From Bacteroidota bacterium (GTDB taxonomy: Bacteria; Bacteroidota; Bacteroidia; Cytophagales; Cyclobacteriaceae), in the NCBI GenBank assembly GCA_003242315.1, contig QGUY01000091.1:1-13592 (forward strand): a stretch of DNA of 13,592 nucleotides. Reading direction: 5' to 3'. The notes under the pieces were generated by a model. It did no database searches. It was not told where the DNA came from and saw nothing but the letters and a program-made list of their open reading frames with translations. Position 1 is the first letter of the stretch, and each line of letters starts with the position of its first letter. The translations under genes and the position numbers were made by a program. Positions 13,562 to 13,592 of the stretch are shown piece by piece.

Positions 13562-13592
13562 TTCACAATTAAAAAACAACAAGTCCTAATTA

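Noticed and set aside
1..13592. A new defence or mobile system
   Set aside because: No nuclease, transposase, integrase, toxin pair or helicase gene is present; the genes are housekeeping, envelope or regulatory.

Overview
The window looks like an ordinary chromosomal stretch from a Bacteroidota bacterium, most likely Cytophagales (Chryseolinea or Ohtaekwangia-like; inferred, not proven). The reasons are a tandem-PspC protein with a C-terminal GIN/DUF2807 domain, a DUF2911 secreted protein, an ECF sigma / membrane anti-sigma / outer-membrane barrel operon, mostly weak Shine-Dalgarno sequences, and several perfect or near matches to the Bacteroidota -7 promoter box TAnnTTTG. Base composition is near 50% GC, and no gene stands out as foreign. 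No tRNA, rRNA, transposase, phage gene or CRISPR array is visible. No stretch longer than 300 bases lacks a gene.

Layout. Positions 1-5037 are all on the + strand: the 3' part of a large PspC/GIN membrane protein (its 5' end lies outside the window), a small exported carboxypeptidase-regulatory-like protein, then three genes overlapping by ATGA (ECF sigma factor, anti-sigma-like single-pass protein, outer-membrane beta-barrel). Positions 5038-5203 hold a dense cluster of hairpins and short repeats. A four-helix membrane protein (-) and a TetR regulator (+) diverge from 5687-5780. A small hypothetical gene (-) meets the TetR gene tail to tail. Positions 6842-9891 (+) carry a lipoprotein with a LemA-like C-terminus, a small ORF, a zinc-type CDF exporter, a cysteine-rich lipoprotein and a 95-residue protein. 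Positions 9881-13406 (-) carry rimK, a rimB-type protease, a DUF2911 protein and ffh. Simple tandem repeats follow at the right edge.

How the genes relate. Three units have a readable logic. The sigma / anti-sigma / barrel operon looks like an envelope-sensing switch: the anti-sigma holds the sigma factor at the inner membrane and the barrel is a candidate sensor or effector. The rimB-rimK pair would add and trim glutamates on ribosomal protein S6, tuning translation. ffh is the housekeeping SRP GTPase. The rest are single genes whose proximity need not mean joint function. I find no clear new defence or mobile system. The best candidates for new biology are the non-FecR sigma operon, the Cys-rich lipoprotein, and the repeat families between genes.
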